NCBI RefSeq assembly: GCF_900106785.1
Contig: NZ_LT629830.1
Location: 1 to 64,000 of the forward strand
Origin: Prevotellamassilia timonensis
GTDB lineage: Bacteria; Bacteroidota; Bacteroidia; Bacteroidales; Bacteroidaceae
Length of the DNA: 64,000 nt
Reading direction: 5' to 3'
In this document: one piece after another, positions 26,416 to 34,307 of the stretch
How positions within the stretch are numbered: the first letter of the stretch is position 1
Layout: the number at the start of each line of letters is the position of its first letter
Translations under genes and position numbers: made by a program
The notes under the pieces: generated by a model
Told to the model about the DNA's origin: nothing
Seen by the model: the letters and a program-made list of their open reading frames with translations, nothing else
The model's database searches: none

Positions 26416-26423
26416 CAAAGATA
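26416..26423 (-). promoter_or_regulatory. Candidate -7 box of the ExbB-ExbD-TonB cluster
   Basis: Minus-strand TATCTTTG fits TAnnTTTG and is followed by about 90 bp of untranslated leader before the exbB-like ATG. No good -33 box was found at 19-21 bp. Confidence 0.5.
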
Positions 26424-26541
26424 ACACATAAAAAGCAAATACGACTTTTCCATGTCACTTTTTTGCGGTTAATTTTGTGTTATAAAGCATATCACACAAA
26501 ATGACGGTGATAACGGGCATTTGTGCGAGTCTGCCAACGTG

Positions 26542-27690
26542 TCAAGGAATGGTTACCATCGTGGCGCCATAGCCGTACTCCCGAAACGAGGCATCTTGGT
26601 AGCGGCATTGCTTGTAGTGTGTGCGCAATTCTTTAATCAGCGCATTGCGCAGCACGCCCTCTCCCTTGCCGTGTATAAACACGATGCGGCGTCCATGCTC
26701 CTTGGCATGTTCGTCAAGGGTGTCGCGAAACACCTTTATTTGGTAGTCCAGTATATCCTTTGGCTCGAGTCCCACCATGGTGTCGAGCAGCTCGGTAGCA
26801 TGCAAGTCTACCTCCACCACGGCATTGCGATCTTGTTTCTGGCGGGCACGTTTTTCGGCACCGCTCACCTTGTGCTCCTCGGGGTGCAGTTGTTCCTCGG
26901 GCGACTGCATGGCTTCACGCAACTCTTCGGCATCAACAAACATGGCACGTGCCGGACGGTCGTCCTTTATGACGTCGTACGCCAAAGCAGGGGTATTGAA
27001 GAACATGGTGGACTGGAAGGCATGGAGCTTGTAAAACTTTGTGCCATCTATGCGCAGATTAACGCTGTACGCCGGTTTGGGCATAAATGCCTTGTCGCGC
27101 TTAAAAGCCAAGGTCTGTATGGTCACGCGCTCCCACTCTTCTAAGCGGTTACGCTGAAACTCTTCGAGCAACACCTTGGTGTTGGGCGCAATTTCACCCT
27201 CATGGCGCACCGTTACAGCTTTGCCTTCGTAGGTGAGCAATATATAATGTATAAAGTAATTGCAATCGTTCACCAAGTAGGCTTCAAACGGGGTGTCGCT
27301 CACCTGTTTGATATTTTGGGGCACAAAGGCCAGACAAAGGTTCAATTCGTTGGCCCCTCTCCTCTCCTGCCCCATGGGGCGGTAAGTAAGTTCCTTGTCG
27401 GCCACATCGGTTTCCTCCTCTTCTTCATCGTCGTCCGTCACGGCCAAGGCATTCTTTACCGAGGTTGGTGCGGGTTTGTCGGCCTCGTCCTTTTTCTTTT
27501 TCTGCTGTGCTGCCACCACCTTGGCTATGTTATAGTCGTTTGTTTCGACAGCCACCACCTCGGTTACGAGGGTGGGAATTTCAAAGCCATCAGCATCGGC
27601 CACCAGCACAACGTCCTTGCTCTGGAAACCTGTCACCGTGCCGCCTCCCACATCATTCAGAAAGCGGACTTTGTCTCCTATCTTTACCAT
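26542..27690 (-). CDS. DUF2027-like protein with C-terminal Smr domain
   Basis: A 382-residue protein found across Bacteroidales. The N-terminus (about 1-60) has KIGDKVRFLNDVGGGTVTGFQ, a small beta-barrel-like segment. An acidic linker with DDDEEEEET follows at about 88-100. A central domain of unknown function comes next, then a basic linker with EKRARQKQDRN. The C-terminal Smr domain (about 300-382) has EVDLHATELLD and IVFIHGKGEGVLRNALIKEL. Smr domains are nucleases or nucleic-acid binders, as in MutS2. It lies 6 bp after mrp on the same strand, so the two form an operon. Its cellular role is unknown. Confidence 0.88.
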   Translation of the reverse strand: MVKIGDKVRFLNDVGGGTVTGFQSKDVVLVADADGFEIPTLVTEVVAVETNDYNIAKVVAAQQKKKKDEADKPAPTSVKNALAVTDDDEEEEETDVADKELTYRPMGQERRGANELNLCLAFVPQNIKQVSDTPFEAYLVNDCNYFIHYILLTYEGKAVTVRHEGEIAPNTKVLLEEFQRNRLEEWERVTIQTLAFKRDKAFMPKPAYSVNLRIDGTKFYKLHAFQSTMFFNTPALAYDVIKDDRPARAMFVDAEELREAMQSPEEQLHPEEHKVSGAEKRARQKQDRNAVVEVDLHATELLDTMVGLEPKDILDYQIKVFRDTLDEHAKEHGRRIVFIHGKGEGVLRNALIKELRTHYKQCRYQDASFREYGYGATMVTIP

Positions 27691-27696
27691 TGTTTA

Positions 27697-28797
27697 CTAC
27701 TTTTTCATTTCAACAATATGCGTGGCGGGCAGTTCCTTGTTACGTTTTTCGGTTTCTGCCACCACAGCCTCGGCCAAATTGCGGAAGGCCAACGCCGTCA
27801 TGGTGTCATCTTTCACTGCTGCGGGCTCGCCCTCGTCGCCACTTTCACAAATGCTTTGCACAATGGGTATTTGTCCCAACAGGGGCACCTGCATCTCCTC
27901 GGCCAAGCGTTTCACGCCTTCCTTGCCAAACAGGTAGTACTTGTTGTCGGGCAGTTCGGCGGGTGTAAACCATGCCATGTTTTCCACCAAACCGAGTATG
28001 GGCACATTCACCTTGTCGTTGCGGTACATGTCAATACCCTTGCGTGCATCAGCCAAGGCCACAGCCTGTGGGGTTGACACAATCACGGCACCGGTTATGG
28101 CCAAATTCTGCAACAAAGTGAGGTGTATATCTGACGTTCCTGGAGGGGTGTCGAGCACGAAGTAGTCGAGCTCGCCCCAGTCGGCATCTGCTATGAGCTG
28201 CTTCAGGGCATTCGATGCCATGCCGCCGCGCCATAATGTGGCGGTGTCGGGATTGACAAAGAAACCGATACTCAATATTTTCACCCCGTACTTCATGGCG
28301 GGAATGAGTACTTGTCGCCCATCTTTCATTTCGGCAAAGATATTTTCGGCCTCCATGTGGAACATTTTGGGCACCGACGGGCCGAATATATCGGCATCGA
28401 GCAAACCAACCTTATAGCCGAGTTTGGCCAACGCCACTGCCAGGTTGGCAGCCACTGTGCTCTTGCCCACACCGCCCTTGCCTGAGCTTACGGCAATCAC
28501 GTTCTTCACCTGCGGCAACATTTTGCCGGGTTCGGGACGTGCGGCTTGCGTGGTTTTGGTTTTGATTTCCACCTCCACGTCTTTATCAACATAGGTATGG
28601 ATTGCCGCTTCGGCAGACTTGAGCACCGACTTCATGAAGGGGTCGGTTGACTTTTCAAATATAATTGAAAATGACACGTGCATGCCGTCTATACGGAGGT
28701 CGTCCTCCACCATGCCGGCTTCAATCAGATTTTTGCCATTGCCCGGATAGCGCACTTGCGCCAGGGCGTCTGTTATGAGTTTTGGATATAATTGCAT
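27697..28797 (-). CDS. mrp: Mrp/NBP35-family iron-sulfur cluster carrier ATPase
   Basis: P-loop ATPase that carries and delivers iron-sulfur clusters. At 366 residues it has an N-terminal MIP18/DUF59-like domain (about 1-90) and a deviant Walker A, SSGKGGVGKSTVAANLA (about 104-120). GLLDADIFGPSVPKM follows, and VLDTPPGTSDIHLTL marks the Walker B region. Unlike many Mrp proteins, no C-terminal CxxC is evident in the last 100 residues, the usual cluster site; ICESGDEGEPAA is present instead. This is the normal state in several Bacteroidales homologues as I recall them, but it should be checked. It is followed directly by the Smr gene. Confidence 0.93.
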   Translation of the reverse strand: MQLYPKLITDALAQVRYPGNGKNLIEAGMVEDDLRIDGMHVSFSIIFEKSTDPFMKSVLKSAEAAIHTYVDKDVEVEIKTKTTQAARPEPGKMLPQVKNVIAVSSGKGGVGKSTVAANLAVALAKLGYKVGLLDADIFGPSVPKMFHMEAENIFAEMKDGRQVLIPAMKYGVKILSIGFFVNPDTATLWRGGMASNALKQLIADADWGELDYFVLDTPPGTSDIHLTLLQNLAITGAVIVSTPQAVALADARKGIDMYRNDKVNVPILGLVENMAWFTPAELPDNKYYLFGKEGVKRLAEEMQVPLLGQIPIVQSICESGDEGEPAAVKDDTMTALAFRNLAEAVVAETEKRNKELPATHIVEMKK

Positions 28798-28800
28798 TGA

Positions 28801-28934
28801 GGTTTATGAGGTTATGAGTTTTGAGGTTATAAGGTTATGAGGTTTTAGTTCTGAGTTTTGAGGTTATAAGGTTACCGAGGTTTGTCGAGCTCTCAAAGGT
28901 TACTTTATAACCTCATAACCTCAGAACTCAGAAC
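28801..28934. repeat. Low-complexity GAGGTTATAAGGTTATGAG repeats
   Basis: Variants of GAGGTTATGAGTTTTGAGG and GAGGTTATAAGGTTATGAGG repeat in direct orientation, and the inverse (TTATAACCTCATAACCTCAG) follows at about 28901-28930. The tract can therefore fold on itself. It fills the whole gap between trmB and mrp. Confidence 0.8.
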
Positions 28935-28935
28935 C

Positions 28936-29712
28936 CTACTTGCTCGTAGTCAGCCCCGAGCGTTTGCTGCGGTTATAACTACGGTAATCGTCTAATTCTA
29001 TCTCCACATCAGGCTCCACGAGTTCGCCCTGCTGTGGCAACTGGAATTTGAGATATTTGATGGTCAGCCCACGGGCAATCCACTGCTGCTCGTAATAAGT
29101 TTGTATGCCCAATATCTGTTTCACCTCCTCGTCCTGCTCTGCAGCCAGGGTGTGATACAAATCATCGGTTTTGAAGTCGACAGGCAATTTGTTCGCCTCC
29201 ACCATATAGTTGGTGTAAGTAAAAAGGAAATTGCTGTCTGTCTTGAGATGTATCAAACCATTGTCCTGCAAAAAGCGGCGGTAACGCGCCATGAAATAGG
29301 TTGAGGTCAGACGCTTGGTCACCTTCTTCATTTGCGGGTCAGAAAAGGTGAGCCATATTTCGGCCACCTCGCCAGGGGCAAAAAAGCGGTCGATAAACTC
29401 AATGTGTGTGCGCAAAAATGCCACATTGCTCATGCCAGCCTCAAGCGATTCGGTGGCTCCGGTCCACATACGCGCACCCTTGATGTCGACGCCTATAAAG
29501 TTCTTATCAGGAAACAGACGTCCAAGGCCCACGGTATACTCACCACGGCCGCAACCAAGCTCGAGCACTATCGGGTTGTCGTTTTTGAAAAAATCGGCGT
29601 GCCAACGCCCGCGCATGGCAAATGGTGTGTCATTGGTTGCCACATCGGCTGCCTGAAACACGTGCGGGTAGCGCTCCATGTCGGCAAATTTTGCGAGTTT
29701 ATTCTTGCTCAT
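28936..29712 (-). CDS. trmB: tRNA (guanine46-N7)-methyltransferase
   Basis: SAM-dependent enzyme that methylates G46 in the variable loop of tRNA. At 258 residues the SAM-binding motif [20 protein letters not shown] with FIGVDIKG lies at about 50-80. The TrmB signature ADIWLTFPDP appears here as [14 protein letters not shown], with Ser in place of the usual Pro. A C-terminal region ends in a Lys/Arg/Ser-rich tail. The start overlaps the xseB 3' end by 14 bp, so the two genes are probably co-transcribed and translationally coupled. Confidence 0.94.
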   Translation of the reverse strand: MSKNKLAKFADMERYPHVFQAADVATNDTPFAMRGRWHADFFKNDNPIVLELGCGRGEYTVGLGRLFPDKNFIGVDIKGARMWTGATESLEAGMSNVAFLRTHIEFIDRFFAPGEVAEIWLTFSDPQMKKVTKRLTSTYFMARYRRFLQDNGLIHLKTDSNFLFTYTNYMVEANKLPVDFKTDDLYHTLAAEQDEEVKQILGIQTYYEQQWIARGLTIKYLKFQLPQQGELVEPDVEIELDDYRSYNRSKRSGLTTSK

Positions 29713-29899
29713 TATTGAGTATTTGCTTTACATCGGTTTCTACTTGCTGCAATTTGTCATTGCACATTTTTATAAGTTGCTGCGCTTCGGCCAGTTGTGC
29801 CGTCAGTTGGTCAAGCTCGAGCGTATTCTGCTCAAAGCCCTGCACAATGGTCTCCAACCGCTGCATGGCTTGTTCGTAGGTCAATTTCTTTTGGGGCAT
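29699..29899 (-). CDS. xseB: Exodeoxyribonuclease VII small subunit
   Basis: A 66-residue subunit that binds the XseA coiled coil in exonuclease VII, which degrades single-stranded DNA from both ends. The sequence [20 protein letters not shown] followed by [18 protein letters not shown] matches the two-helix family fold. It is separated from xseA by a 411-bp gap filled with repeats, rather than being adjacent as in most genomes. Confidence 0.92.
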   Translation of the reverse strand: MPQKKLTYEQAMQRLETIVQGFEQNTLELDQLTAQLAEAQQLIKMCNDKLQQVETDVKQILNNEQE

Positions 29900-29967
29900 A
29901 AGTGCATATATAATATCATTCTTGAAGTTTCGGATTTAGTTTCGCACGGTCTCTAAAAGTCGCTGCG

Positions 29968-30112
29968 AAAAACGCAAGCACTAATGGGGGCGACGCGTCC
30001 CGCGTCGGGATAGAGACAGGAGTTAAATACGAACGTTACTACCGCTAATAATAGCTGCATATTTTCCCGACGCGAGACGCGTCGCCCCCATTAGAGGTAG
30101 CGTTCGGCGCTT
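29968..30112. repeat. 13-bp-array palindromic element, copy C (short arms)
   Basis: AAAACGCAAGCACTAATGGG leads into the left core (29982-30008), and the right core CCGACGCGAGACGCGTCGCC (30067-30086) leads into TTAGAGGTAGCGTTC. Only one 13-bp unit remains on each side and no terminus is visible. The spacer (about 58 bp) is unrelated to that of copies A and E. With the inverted repeat at 30168-30284 it fills the gap between xseB and xseA, where no gene is seen. Confidence 0.8.
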
Positions 30113-30167
30113 TTGGCCTTTTATTGACATCATCGGCTGCGGCTCAGCAAATCAAGCAATCCTGATT

Positions 30168-30284
30168 GCATTCGCCTTGCACGGTGATTCAGGCCGTACC
30201 CGTCTAAATCCGAAATTTGTGTATAATTCTACTTACTGATTGGGCAAGAGAGCGGGGGACTGAATCATCGTGCAAGGCGAATGC
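30168..30284. repeat. 25-bp inverted-repeat element downstream of xseA
   Basis: GCATTCGCCTTGCACGGTGA, continuing TTCAG (30168-30192), matches in inverse orientation at 30260-30284 with one mismatch. The inner 67 bp are AT-rich and non-coding. The 3' arm ends 27 bp before the xseA stop, so it could also act as a terminator, but it looks more like a small palindromic mobile element. Confidence 0.75.
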
Positions 30285-30310
30285 CACCAATGACCCTTTT
30301 GTCCACCACT

Positions 30311-31726
30311 TCACTCCACCACACTCTTGGCTTGGCCTGTCTGGAAGCGTGTCAGCAATTCGTCACCCGGCTTCAGTGTAGCGGCATCGCGCACGGTTTT
30401 GCCGTTATGGGTGGTGATACTAAATCCCATGGCCAGTATGCGGTCGGGAGCAGCCAGCTTGATGCTGCGTTGCAGCATGTCATGACGGTGGTGTGCCTGA
30501 AGCAACACGCGGTCTACGGCATTGCGCAGGCGCTGCGGATATCTGTCGAGCGCCCCCTGTTGTTGCTGCAATCTGCTCTGAATCAAGAGTTCGAGTTTGG
30601 CACCCAACTTCAGCACACATTCGCGCTGGCGGCTCACATAGCGTGACGATGCCAGCTCGAAGCGATGCGACACACTGTCAAAGCGCTGCCGGCGCCAGGC
30701 CACCTGCTGCATGGCCGCATAATTGGCACGTTGTGCAAGGAGCGTGAGCCGTTGGCCATCACGCTGCAAGCGCTGTTGCACGGCCTGCAACAATCGATCC
30801 TGCAAAGCTTTGAGCATGGCCAGTTCGTTGCCGCGGCGCTCTATCAGGAAGGCTGCCACTGCCGTAGGGGTTTTAAGGCGGGTGTGGGCCACGAGGTCGA
30901 TGATGGTGTCGTCGCGCTCATGCCCGATGCCCGTCAGCACAGGCAGGGGGAATTGTGCCACGTTGGCAGCCAGCATGTAAGTGTCAAACCCATTCAAGTC
31001 GGTTGTGGCACCGCCGCCACGTATAATCACCACCACGTCCCACTCACTGGCCTGTGCCGCTATGCGGTCGAGCGCCGCTATCACGCTCTGTTCTACGCGG
31101 TCGCCCTGCATGATGGCCGGAAAGAGTTCGACTGTGAAATCGTAGCCGCTCTGCTGCAACTGGTTGCAAAAGTCGCCGTAGCCCGCCGCCGTGGCACTTG
31201 ACACCACGGCCACTCGGCTGATTACACGCGGCAGGGGGAGTTCCTTGTTAAGGTTCATCACGCCATCGGACTCGAGCTGACGGATTATTTCCTTGCGGCG
31301 TGCAGCCAAGTCGCCCATAGTGTAGGTTGGGTCAACATCTATCACGTTGAGCGAAAAGCCATACAGTTCATGAAACTCTGGCACGACACAGGCCATCACC
31401 TTGATGCCGGCATCGAGCCGCTGACCTGTGGCACGCTCGAAGTGTGACGTTATCATCACATAATTTTGCCGCCAGATGTTGGCACGCGCCTTGGCCACGA
31501 GCGACCCGCTGGCTTCGTCCTTTTGCACGAACTCCATGTAGCAATGTCCATTCGATGCCACGCGCAATTCGCTTATTTCGGCCACTACCCAATAGCAGTC
31601 GGCCATGGTTTGGCGCAGTGTGGCACGCACGCGGCTGTTGAGTTCAAACAGCGTGATGGCACGCGGCTTGGCTTGCTGCGGTTCGTGTCCAAAATCCTGA
31701 TATGTGGGTGCAAATGGGTCTATCAT
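30311..31726 (-). CDS. xseA: Exodeoxyribonuclease VII large subunit
   Basis: Catalytic subunit of exonuclease VII, 471 residues. The N-terminal OB-fold follows LFELNSRVRATLRQ (about 26-40). The nuclease core contains VVSSATAAGYGDFCNQL, then VVIIRGGGATTDLNGFD and GIGHERDDTIIDLVAHTRLKTPTAVA, which are family signatures. A long coiled-coil arm (about 300-420) binds XseB, and the C-terminus ends LKPGDELLTRF. The -7 box TAACTTTG (31731-31738) lies only 4 bp before this ATG, so transcription may start at or after it. The mRNA may therefore be leaderless, or a later start may be used. A palindromic element sits immediately upstream. Confidence 0.94.
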   Translation of the reverse strand: MIDPFAPTYQDFGHEPQQAKPRAITLFELNSRVRATLRQTMADCYWVVAEISELRVASNGHCYMEFVQKDEASGSLVAKARANIWRQNYVMITSHFERATGQRLDAGIKVMACVVPEFHELYGFSLNVIDVDPTYTMGDLAARRKEIIRQLESDGVMNLNKELPLPRVISRVAVVSSATAAGYGDFCNQLQQSGYDFTVELFPAIMQGDRVEQSVIAALDRIAAQASEWDVVVIIRGGGATTDLNGFDTYMLAANVAQFPLPVLTGIGHERDDTIIDLVAHTRLKTPTAVAAFLIERRGNELAMLKALQDRLLQAVQQRLQRDGQRLTLLAQRANYAAMQQVAWRRQRFDSVSHRFELASSRYVSRQRECVLKLGAKLELLIQSRLQQQQGALDRYPQRLRNAVDRVLLQAHHRHDMLQRSIKLAAPDRILAMGFSITTHNGKTVRDAATLKPGDELLTRFQTGQAKSVVE

Positions 31727-31730
31727 AGAG

Positions 31731-31761
31731 CAAAGTTACGAATAATAAGTAGGTGTTCAAA
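31731..31761 (-). promoter_or_regulatory. xseA promoter with -33 box inside a mobile element
   Basis: On the minus strand, TTTG (31758-31761) lies exactly 19 bp before TAACTTTG (31731-31738), the consensus spacing. The -33 box belongs to the terminal inverted repeat of the element at 31744-31933, while the -7 box lies outside it. The element's insertion has therefore rebuilt this promoter. Confidence 0.65.
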
Positions 31762-31933
31762 ATTATTTTTACATTGAAAGTGCATTATCGGGGCGCAGAT
31801 GTTCCCTTCGGGTGAGAGAGCATAGCGGGCTATGTGACTGAGGCCGAAGGGAACAGATGCGCCTCGAGAATGTGCTTTCAATGTGAAAATGGCACCTACT
31901 GATTGTATAAAATAATTTTGAACACCTACTTAT
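31744..31933. mobile_element. 190-bp MITE-like palindrome with ACGAAT duplication
   Basis: The 25-bp termini are exact inverse repeats: ATAAGTAGGTGTTCAAAATT (continuing ATTTT) at 31745-31769 and its complement at 31909-31933. Inside, ACATTGAAAG...GATGTTCCCTTCGG faces CCGAAGGGAACAGATGCGCC...CTTTCAATGT, so nearly the whole unit folds into one hairpin. ACGAAT occurs directly on both sides (31738-31743 and 31934-31939), a likely target-site duplication. It encodes nothing. A lone terminus-like sequence (ATAAGTAGGTGTTCGAAAAT) occurs at 40837-40856. Confidence 0.8.
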
Positions 31934-32070
31934 ACGAATGTGCAAGGTGCTTTTGCAGCCCCTCACGCCCTGGCACTATTTTTTACGACAAATACCTCAT
32001 ACCTTTGCCGCAGCAAACAGCTTGCACACTGCACGCCAATGTACTACACAAAAGGCAAAGAGTCTTTTCT

Positions 32071-32460
32071 TGCATCTTACACTTTTTAGTCCTTTCACCT
32101 TGATTACCAATGAATTACGCAGTGTAAGATAATCTCAAAACATCTTACACTATCTTACACTGCATCTTACACTATCCTACACCACATCTTACACCCACAT
32201 TTGTCACTCTATAAATACGTCATCGGGCGACGGACACGCAGCAACGGCCATACGGAATGCGGGCATAGGGGGAGCGGAAAGTATGATGCTCCGACAGATT
32301 TTTCTGCCTCCCGTTGGTGTGCTGCCGCTCTCGCGCAACGCATTTTCCCATCTGCATGGCATTTGGTGTGCAAGCGGTGTGTAAGATGTTTTTTTATTAT
32401 CCTACACTGCATAACAAATTAGTTATCAGATACTTACACACGTTTTGTGTAAGATGGCAG
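32071..32460. repeat. TCTTACAC-rich intergenic element, copy 2
   Basis: About 390 bp from TGCATCTTACACTTTTTAG to GTTTTGTGTAAGATGGCAG. The left part is an array of CATCTTACAC, TATCTTACAC, TGCATCTTACAC and ATCCTACAC words. The middle is GC-rich with GCTCCGACAGATTTTTCTGC. The right part has TATCCTACACTGCATAAC. It shares ACGCAGTGTAAGATA and TATCCTACACTGC with copy 3. No gene is supported. Confidence 0.7.
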
Positions 32461-32522
32461 ATTATCTGTCACAAACAAAAATATGGAGGTGGAGGAATCT
32501 TTGACAGCAATTATTGCAGCCT

Positions 32523-32866
32523 GGTGAAACGTAAACATGCGAACGGACTCAAGCACCAAGCGCTACCACAAAACGCAAGCACAAAACGCAAGCACAAAAC
32601 GCTACCTCTAATGGGGGCGACGCGTCTCGCGTCGGGGAAAAGATGCAACTTTTATTTAGTAGAGGTCGTACTTTTTCCTTTCATTACCCCGACGCGAGAC
32701 GCGTCGCCCCCATTAGAGCTTGCGTTTAGTGCTTGCGTTTAGTGGTAGCATTTAGTGCTTGCGTTTTGTGGTAGCGTTTTGTGCTTGCGTTTGATGCTTG
32801 CCTTTGATGGTTGCGCTTGGCGGTAGCCTTGGGTGCCTAACTCCGTTCGCATGTCTACGTTTTACC
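32523..32866. repeat. 13-bp-array palindromic element, copy D (complete)
   Basis: A complete 344-bp copy. The left terminus GGTGAAACGTAAACATGCGA (32523 on) and the right terminus (32842-32866) match in inverse over 25 bp with two differences. The left arm has four 13-bp units (AAGCGCTACCACA, AAACGCAAGCACA twice, AAACGCTACCTCT). The cores are at 32610-32635 and 32688-32715. The right arm has nine units in inverse orientation, such as AGTGCTTGCGTTT and TGTGGTAGCGTTT, decaying outward. It lies between the copy-2 element and the asnA terminator. Confidence 0.88.
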
Positions 32867-32887
32867 GGGCAACAACAGACAACAATA

Positions 32888-32942
32888 AACGGTAATAGAG
32901 ACGATGGGGGCAAAACTGCCAATCATCGACTCTATTACCGTT
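32888..32942 (-). terminator. Terminator of asnA
   Basis: AACGGTAATAGAG (32888-32900) pairs with CTCTATTACCGTT (32930-32942); CGATG/CATCG extends the stem. On the minus strand it follows the asnA stop at 32966 and ends TTTATTGTTG. Confidence 0.8.
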
Positions 32943-32965
32943 GATACAAACTTTTTGAGTACCTA

Positions 32966-34003
32966 CTAAATCAGCGGCATGCCGAGTTCGCGACATTCCT
33001 TACGCATGCTTTCGGGCCAAATGCTGGCCTGGATTTCGCCAATGTGTGCCTTGTGCAGCAATACCATGCACAAACGGCTCTGACCAATACCGCCACCTAT
33101 TGACAGAGGCAATTCGTCGTTGAGCAAACGCTGGTGGAAATACAACTTTTCGCGTTCCTCCTCACCCTCAATTTCGAGTTGACGCAACAGGGCGGCCTTG
33201 TCCACACGCACACCCATTGACGAGAGCTCAAATGAACGTTCAAGCACGGGGTACCATATCAGTATGTCACCATTGAGTCCGGCATAACCATCTTCAGACA
33301 CGGTAGACCAGTCGTCGTAGTCCGGGGCACGTCCGTCGTGCTTTTTACCATCTGACAGTTTACCACCAATGCCTATCACAAACACTGCGCCATACTTTTT
33401 GCAAATAGCGTCCTCACGTTCCTTGGGTGTCATGTCGGGATACATCTGCAGCAAATCCTCGCTGTGCACGAAGTGTATCTTTTGGGGTAAGAATGGTTTG
33501 ATGCTGTCGTAAGTTTCGCACACCAAATATTCGGTGCGACGAATGGCGGCATAGATGCGCTCTACCACGTCCTTTAAGAAGGCGATGGTGCGGTCCTCCT
33601 TGTTGATGACGGCCTCCCAGTCCCATTGGTCAACATAGAGCGAGTGCAGATTGTCAAGCTCCTCATCGGCACGTATGGCGTTCATGTCGGTATAAATGCC
33701 GTGTCCTGTGGGAATTTTGTAGTCGGCAAGCGTAAGTCTCTTCCACTTGGCAAGCGAGTGCACCACCTCGGCCTTACGGTCGCCAAGGTCTTTGATGGGA
33801 AACGTCACCGGACGCTCAATGCCGTTCAAATCGTCGTTGATGCCAAGGCCCTGCATCACAAACAAGGGGGCGGTGACACGACGCAAACGCAATTCGGTTG
33901 ACAAGTTTTGCTGAAAAAAGTCCTTTATGAGTTTGATGCCTTGCTCGGTTTTGTGCATATCGAGAAGGGCTTTGTAGTTTTTGGGGTGTATGAGCTGACT
34001 CAT
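32966..34003 (-). CDS. asnA: Aspartate--ammonia ligase (asparagine synthetase A)
   Basis: Makes asparagine from aspartate, ammonia and ATP. At 345 residues it is the normal AsnA length. The fold is related to class II tRNA synthetases, with ELRLRRVTAPLFVMQGLGINDDLNG near the N-terminus and VHSLAKWKRLTL at about 80-92. The sequence GIYTDMNAIRADEELDNLHSLYVDQWDWE and the C-terminal LPLSIGGGIGQSRLCMVLL also match the family. A TACATTTG -7 box lies at 34077-34084. It stands alone and is divergent from the copper operon. Confidence 0.97.
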   Translation of the reverse strand: MSQLIHPKNYKALLDMHKTEQGIKLIKDFFQQNLSTELRLRRVTAPLFVMQGLGINDDLNGIERPVTFPIKDLGDRKAEVVHSLAKWKRLTLADYKIPTGHGIYTDMNAIRADEELDNLHSLYVDQWDWEAVINKEDRTIAFLKDVVERIYAAIRRTEYLVCETYDSIKPFLPQKIHFVHSEDLLQMYPDMTPKEREDAICKKYGAVFVIGIGGKLSDGKKHDGRAPDYDDWSTVSEDGYAGLNGDILIWYPVLERSFELSSMGVRVDKAALLRQLEIEGEEEREKLYFHQRLLNDELPLSIGGGIGQSRLCMVLLHKAHIGEIQASIWPESMRKECRELGMPLI

Positions 34004-34076
34004 TTCTTATTATATAATGTATTGGTTGCATAGGAATATGTGCACCCGGCATGCCGCAATGCACTATTTGGTAGCG

Positions 34077-34084
34077 CAAATGTA
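34077..34084 (-). promoter_or_regulatory. Candidate -7 box of asnA
   Basis: Minus-strand TACATTTG fits TAnnTTTG and lies 73 bp before the asnA ATG. A clear -33 TTTG is absent. Confidence 0.5.
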
Positions 34085-34271
34085 CGAAATAATTTCTATA
34101 CGATAAATATTTTGCGCGATACTTTACGTTTTGTGATGTTATATGACATATTTTGTAACATATAGTTACATCAAACACTGTTATTCGGGTTCTCATGTCA
34201 CATTGAGGGCATACTTGTCTTGATGCAACACTTTTGCGGAATTGTGTAACGACTGGCATCACAATAGTGCC

Positions 34272-34279
34272 TACCTTTG
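34272..34279 (+). promoter_or_regulatory. -7 box of the copper operon
   Basis: TACCTTTG lies 29 bp before the receptor ATG. TTGTG at 34242-34246 could act as -33, but the 25-bp spacing is long. The 34004-34307 gap otherwise holds no gene. Confidence 0.55.
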
Positions 34280-34307
34280 CACCATAAACCGACACAAACA
34301 TAATAAC

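Noticed and set aside
26521-28077. Long plus-strand frames opposite the Smr and mrp genes
   Set aside because: They are antisense shadows of two strongly supported minus-strand genes.
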